From Anaerolineae bacterium (GTDB lineage: Bacteria > Chloroflexota > Anaerolineae > B4-G1 > SLSP01): a stretch of 34,184 nucleotides of DNA. Below the pieces are notes generated by a model, which saw only the letters and a program-made list of their open reading frames with translations, was not told the DNA's origin and ran no database searches. The position numbers and the translations under genes are program-made. The stretch lies in NCBI GenBank assembly GCA_026991395.1, contig JALXBP010000084.1, positions 20,221-54,404 on the forward strand, written 5' to 3'. Shown one piece after another: positions 32,419 through 34,184 of the stretch (its first letter is position 1; every line of letters starts with the position of its first letter).

Positions 32419-32643
32419 ATGCCCAAGCTTTCGGAAAACCGTCAACGACGGCGACAGTGGGAACGCCGCAATCTCCTCCTCGTGCTCGGCATGCTCCTCC
32501 TCGGCGGTGAGGCGATCATCGGGCTGCTCTACGGCCGCTCGGCGGCGCTGAGCGCCCTCCTCTGCCTTGTGCCCGCCGCCGTGCTGATCGTCCTCCTCTG
32601 GCTGCTCCTTGTCGCCGTGGAACGCTGGCTCGACCGCGGCTAA
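32419..32643 (+). CDS. Small two-helix membrane protein
   Basis: 74 residues from the ATG at 32419 (GTGAAAGGC upstream). A basic N-terminus (KLSENRQRRRQWERR) precedes two transmembrane segments (NLLLVLGMLLLGGEAIIGLLY and ALLCLVPAAVLIVLLWLLLVAV), ending RWLDRG. No family is recognised. It lies 67 bases downstream of the eRF1-like gene, separated by the palindrome, and its stop overlaps the stop of the converging glutamate dehydrogenase gene. Confidence 0.65.
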   Translation: MPKLSENRQRRRQWERRNLLLVLGMLLLGGEAIIGLLYGRSAALSALLCLVPAAVLIVLLWLLLVAVERWLDRG

Positions 32644-33926
32644 ATCCAGCCGCGCAGGCGCATCGCCGTCTCCACACGGCGGATGGCGACCCAGTAAGCC
32701 GCATCGCGCATGTAGAGGTCGTGCTCCCTGGCCATCTCCAGCACGCCCTTGAAGGCGTTGGTCATCTTCGCATCGAGCTTGGTCAACACCTCCTCGCGCG
32801 GCCAGTAGTAGTTCATATCGTTCTGCACCTGCTCGAAGTAGGAGCAGGTTACGCCGCCCGCGTTGCAGAGGAAGTCGGGGATGACGAAGATGCCGCGCTG
32901 CTTGAAGACCTCATCCGCCTCTAACGTGGAAGGGCCGTTCGCCCCCTCGGCGATGATCTTGACGCGGTCGCTGACCTTCGGCGCAGTCTCCTCGGTGAGC
33001 ACATCCTCGATGGCGGCGGGGATGAGGACGTCCACATCCTTGGTGAGCCAGGCGTCCCCGTCCTCGACTGTGTAACCGGCACGCACGGCCTGGTCCTTGT
33101 CGATCGTCCCGTAGATGTCGGTGATCTTCTGCAGGTAGTAGGGATCGATCCCCTCCTCCTTGGTGAAGGTGTAGGCGGTGCGGTCGTGGCGATCCCAGCA
33201 GGAGACGCTGACGACCTTGCCGCCCAGCATCTCGATGAAGTGGATGGCCGCCCACTGCGCCACGTTCCCGAAGCCCTGGATGGCAGCCGTCGTGCCGCGG
33301 GAATCCATCCGCAGATGCTTCATCGCCTCGCGCACGGTGACGATGACGCCGAAGCCGGTCGCTTCGGTCCGCCCCTGCGAGCCACCGCTGCCCAACGGCT
33401 TGCCGGTGATGACGCCGGGCGTGTACTCGCCGACCAGCTTGGAGTATTCGTCCATCATCCAGCCCATCATCTGCGCGTTGGTGCCCACGTCGGGGGCGGG
33501 GACATCCATCCTCGGCCCAATATTCCGCCACATCTGATCGACCCAGCCGCGACAGAGACGCTCTTTCTCGCCGGTGGAAAGCGTCGCCGGATCGACGACG
33601 ACGCCGCCCTTGCCTCCGCCCAGCGGAATGTCGGCGACGGCGCACTTCCAGGTCATCCACGTCGCCAGGGCACGCACCGTGTCGATCGTCTCATTGGCGG
33701 CGAAACGGATGCCACCCTTGCACGGCCCGCGCGAATCGTTATGCTGGACGCGGAAGCCGAAGAAGACCTGAATCGAGCCGTCATCCATCCGCACCGGAAT
33801 CTGGAAGCGGAATTCGCGCAGAGGCCAGCGGAGAATCTGCCTCACCGAAGGGTCGAGGTTCATCTGCTCGGCCACGTGGTCAAACTGGGCCTGCGCTAAC
33901 GCAAAGGGATTGGTTTTCTTCGCCAT
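32640..33926 (-). CDS. gdhA: Glu/Leu/Phe/Val dehydrogenase, probably glutamate dehydrogenase
   Basis: 428 residues; the ATG follows AAGGAG. It catalyses reversible oxidative deamination of glutamate to 2-oxoglutarate and ammonia with NAD(P). Substrate and catalytic residues are visible: K70 in RGPCKGGIRFA, K94 in MTWKCAVADIP, K106 in LGGGKGG and D146 in PAPDVGT. The Rossmann domain has IQGFGNVAQWAA, and the late signature is EGANGPST. The binding pattern fits the hexameric GDH of about 415-430 residues. Cofactor preference cannot be told. Its TAG and the small membrane gene's TAA share the sequence CTAA, so the two genes converge with overlapping ends. It lies downstream of gatB on the same strand. 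Confidence 0.95.
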   Translation of the reverse strand: MAKKTNPFALAQAQFDHVAEQMNLDPSVRQILRWPLREFRFQIPVRMDDGSIQVFFGFRVQHNDSRGPCKGGIRFAANETIDTVRALATWMTWKCAVADIPLGGGKGGVVVDPATLSTGEKERLCRGWVDQMWRNIGPRMDVPAPDVGTNAQMMGWMMDEYSKLVGEYTPGVITGKPLGSGGSQGRTEATGFGVIVTVREAMKHLRMDSRGTTAAIQGFGNVAQWAAIHFIEMLGGKVVSVSCWDRHDRTAYTFTKEEGIDPYYLQKITDIYGTIDKDQAVRAGYTVEDGDAWLTKDVDVLIPAAIEDVLTEETAPKVSDRVKIIAEGANGPSTLEADEVFKQRGIFVIPDFLCNAGGVTCSYFEQVQNDMNYYWPREEVLTKLDAKMTNAFKGVLEMAREHDLYMRDAAYWVAIRRVETAMRLRGWI

Positions 33927-33968
33927 AAACTGTTCTCCTTGATGTAGTTTAGGATCAAAGGTCCAACC

Positions 33969-33989
33969 ACTGCGTACCGAAGACGCAGT
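33969..33989 (-). terminator. Hairpin between gatB and gdhA
   Basis: ACTGCGT / ACGCAGT, 7 bp with loop CTTCGGT on the minus strand, ten bases after the gatB stop. There is no T tract; partial termination or message processing is possible. Confidence 0.45.
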
Positions 33990-33998
33990 ATCCTTCTC

Positions 33999-34184
33999 TC
34001 ACGCCTCATCCAATGCCCGCCGGAGGAGCGTCCGCGCCTCCTGGGGATTGGCCTTGCCGCGCGTCGCCTTCATCACCTGACCGACGAACCAGCCGATGAC
34101 CGCCTTCTTCCCGGCACGATATTGCGCCACCTGCCTGGGGTTGGCGGCGACAACCTCGGCGACGATGCGGGCCAGCGCCTCGCT
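33999..34184 (-). CDS. gatB: Aspartyl/glutamyl-tRNA amidotransferase subunit B (C-terminal 61 residues only)
   Basis: The reading frame enters from the right edge and stops at TGA 34001-33999. The visible end is the GatB/YqeY tail domain: [18 protein letters not shown], then [19 protein letters not shown] and [18 protein letters not shown]. GatCAB makes Gln-tRNA(Gln) and Asn-tRNA(Asn) from mischarged tRNAs. The rest of the gene is outside the window. The ORF track omits it, probably because it has no start here. Confidence 0.92.
   Translation of the reverse strand, partial: SEALARIVAEVVAANPRQVAQYRAGKKAVIGWFVGQVMKATRGKANPQEARTLLRRALDEA

Overview
The window looks like a GC-rich chromosome segment of a Chloroflexota bacterium, probably of the Anaerolineae/Thermoflexia type. 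This is an inference from four things: an adenosylcobalamin-dependent ribonucleotide reductase paired with NrdR, huge DUF11/SdrD-like surface proteins, Thr-Pro stalk proteins, and a secreted protein ending in a YLPxxxR-type tail. Sigma-70 promoters close to consensus (TTGACA / TATAAT, 16-17 bp spacers) can be read in front of several genes. There is no rRNA, tRNA, CRISPR array or transposase that I can see.

Layout. (1) Positions 1-9373, minus strand: one uninterrupted reading frame of at least 2975 codons encodes a giant secreted surface protein (signal peptide, many DUF11 repeats, a concanavalin-like domain, then SdrD B-like repeats). The frame runs off the left edge, and the ORF track does not list it. 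It is preceded by, and overlaps, a small stalk protein with an LPxTG-like anchor; both sit behind one strong promoter. (2) 9674-15600: a minus-strand helical protein that may be terpenoid-synthase-like, then plus-strand alr, nrdR and nrdJ, ending at a good terminator. (3) 15625-18975, AT-richer, all minus strand: accessory island 1, with a histidine phosphatase, a membrane-anchored phosphoribosyltransferase, a DUF262 protein and a HEPN-type protein. (4) 19143-25150: greA on the minus strand, diverging from a plus-strand operon of site-2 protease, HEAT-repeat protein, MA-like peptidase and GT39-like membrane glycosyltransferase. (5) 25128-31021, AT-richer, all genes minus strand: accessory island 2, with an Abi_C abortive-infection protein, a second histidine phosphatase, an M20 peptidase, a broken TolB-like fragment and a secreted HExxH metalloprotease. 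(6) 31044-34184: a bacterial eRF1-like protein with a structured leader, a two-helix membrane protein, then minus-strand glutamate dehydrogenase and the 3' end of gatB.

The most interesting signal is in the two islands. Both begin, on the minus strand, with the same promoter-leader sequence (37 of 43 bases identical around TTGACA-17-TATATT, plus two shorter shared blocks). Their genes all point the same way and are separated by short palindromic elements whose ends fit the integron attC core rules (RYYYAAC ... GTTRRRY). The Abi_C gene is bounded exactly as an integron cassette would be: it starts at G/TTGGGT and ends with the exact complement ACCCAAC 12 bases after the stop codon. Two related sites show conserved arms at 17385 and 15625. 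I infer two integron-like cassette arrays holding defence-type genes, with no integrase in the window.
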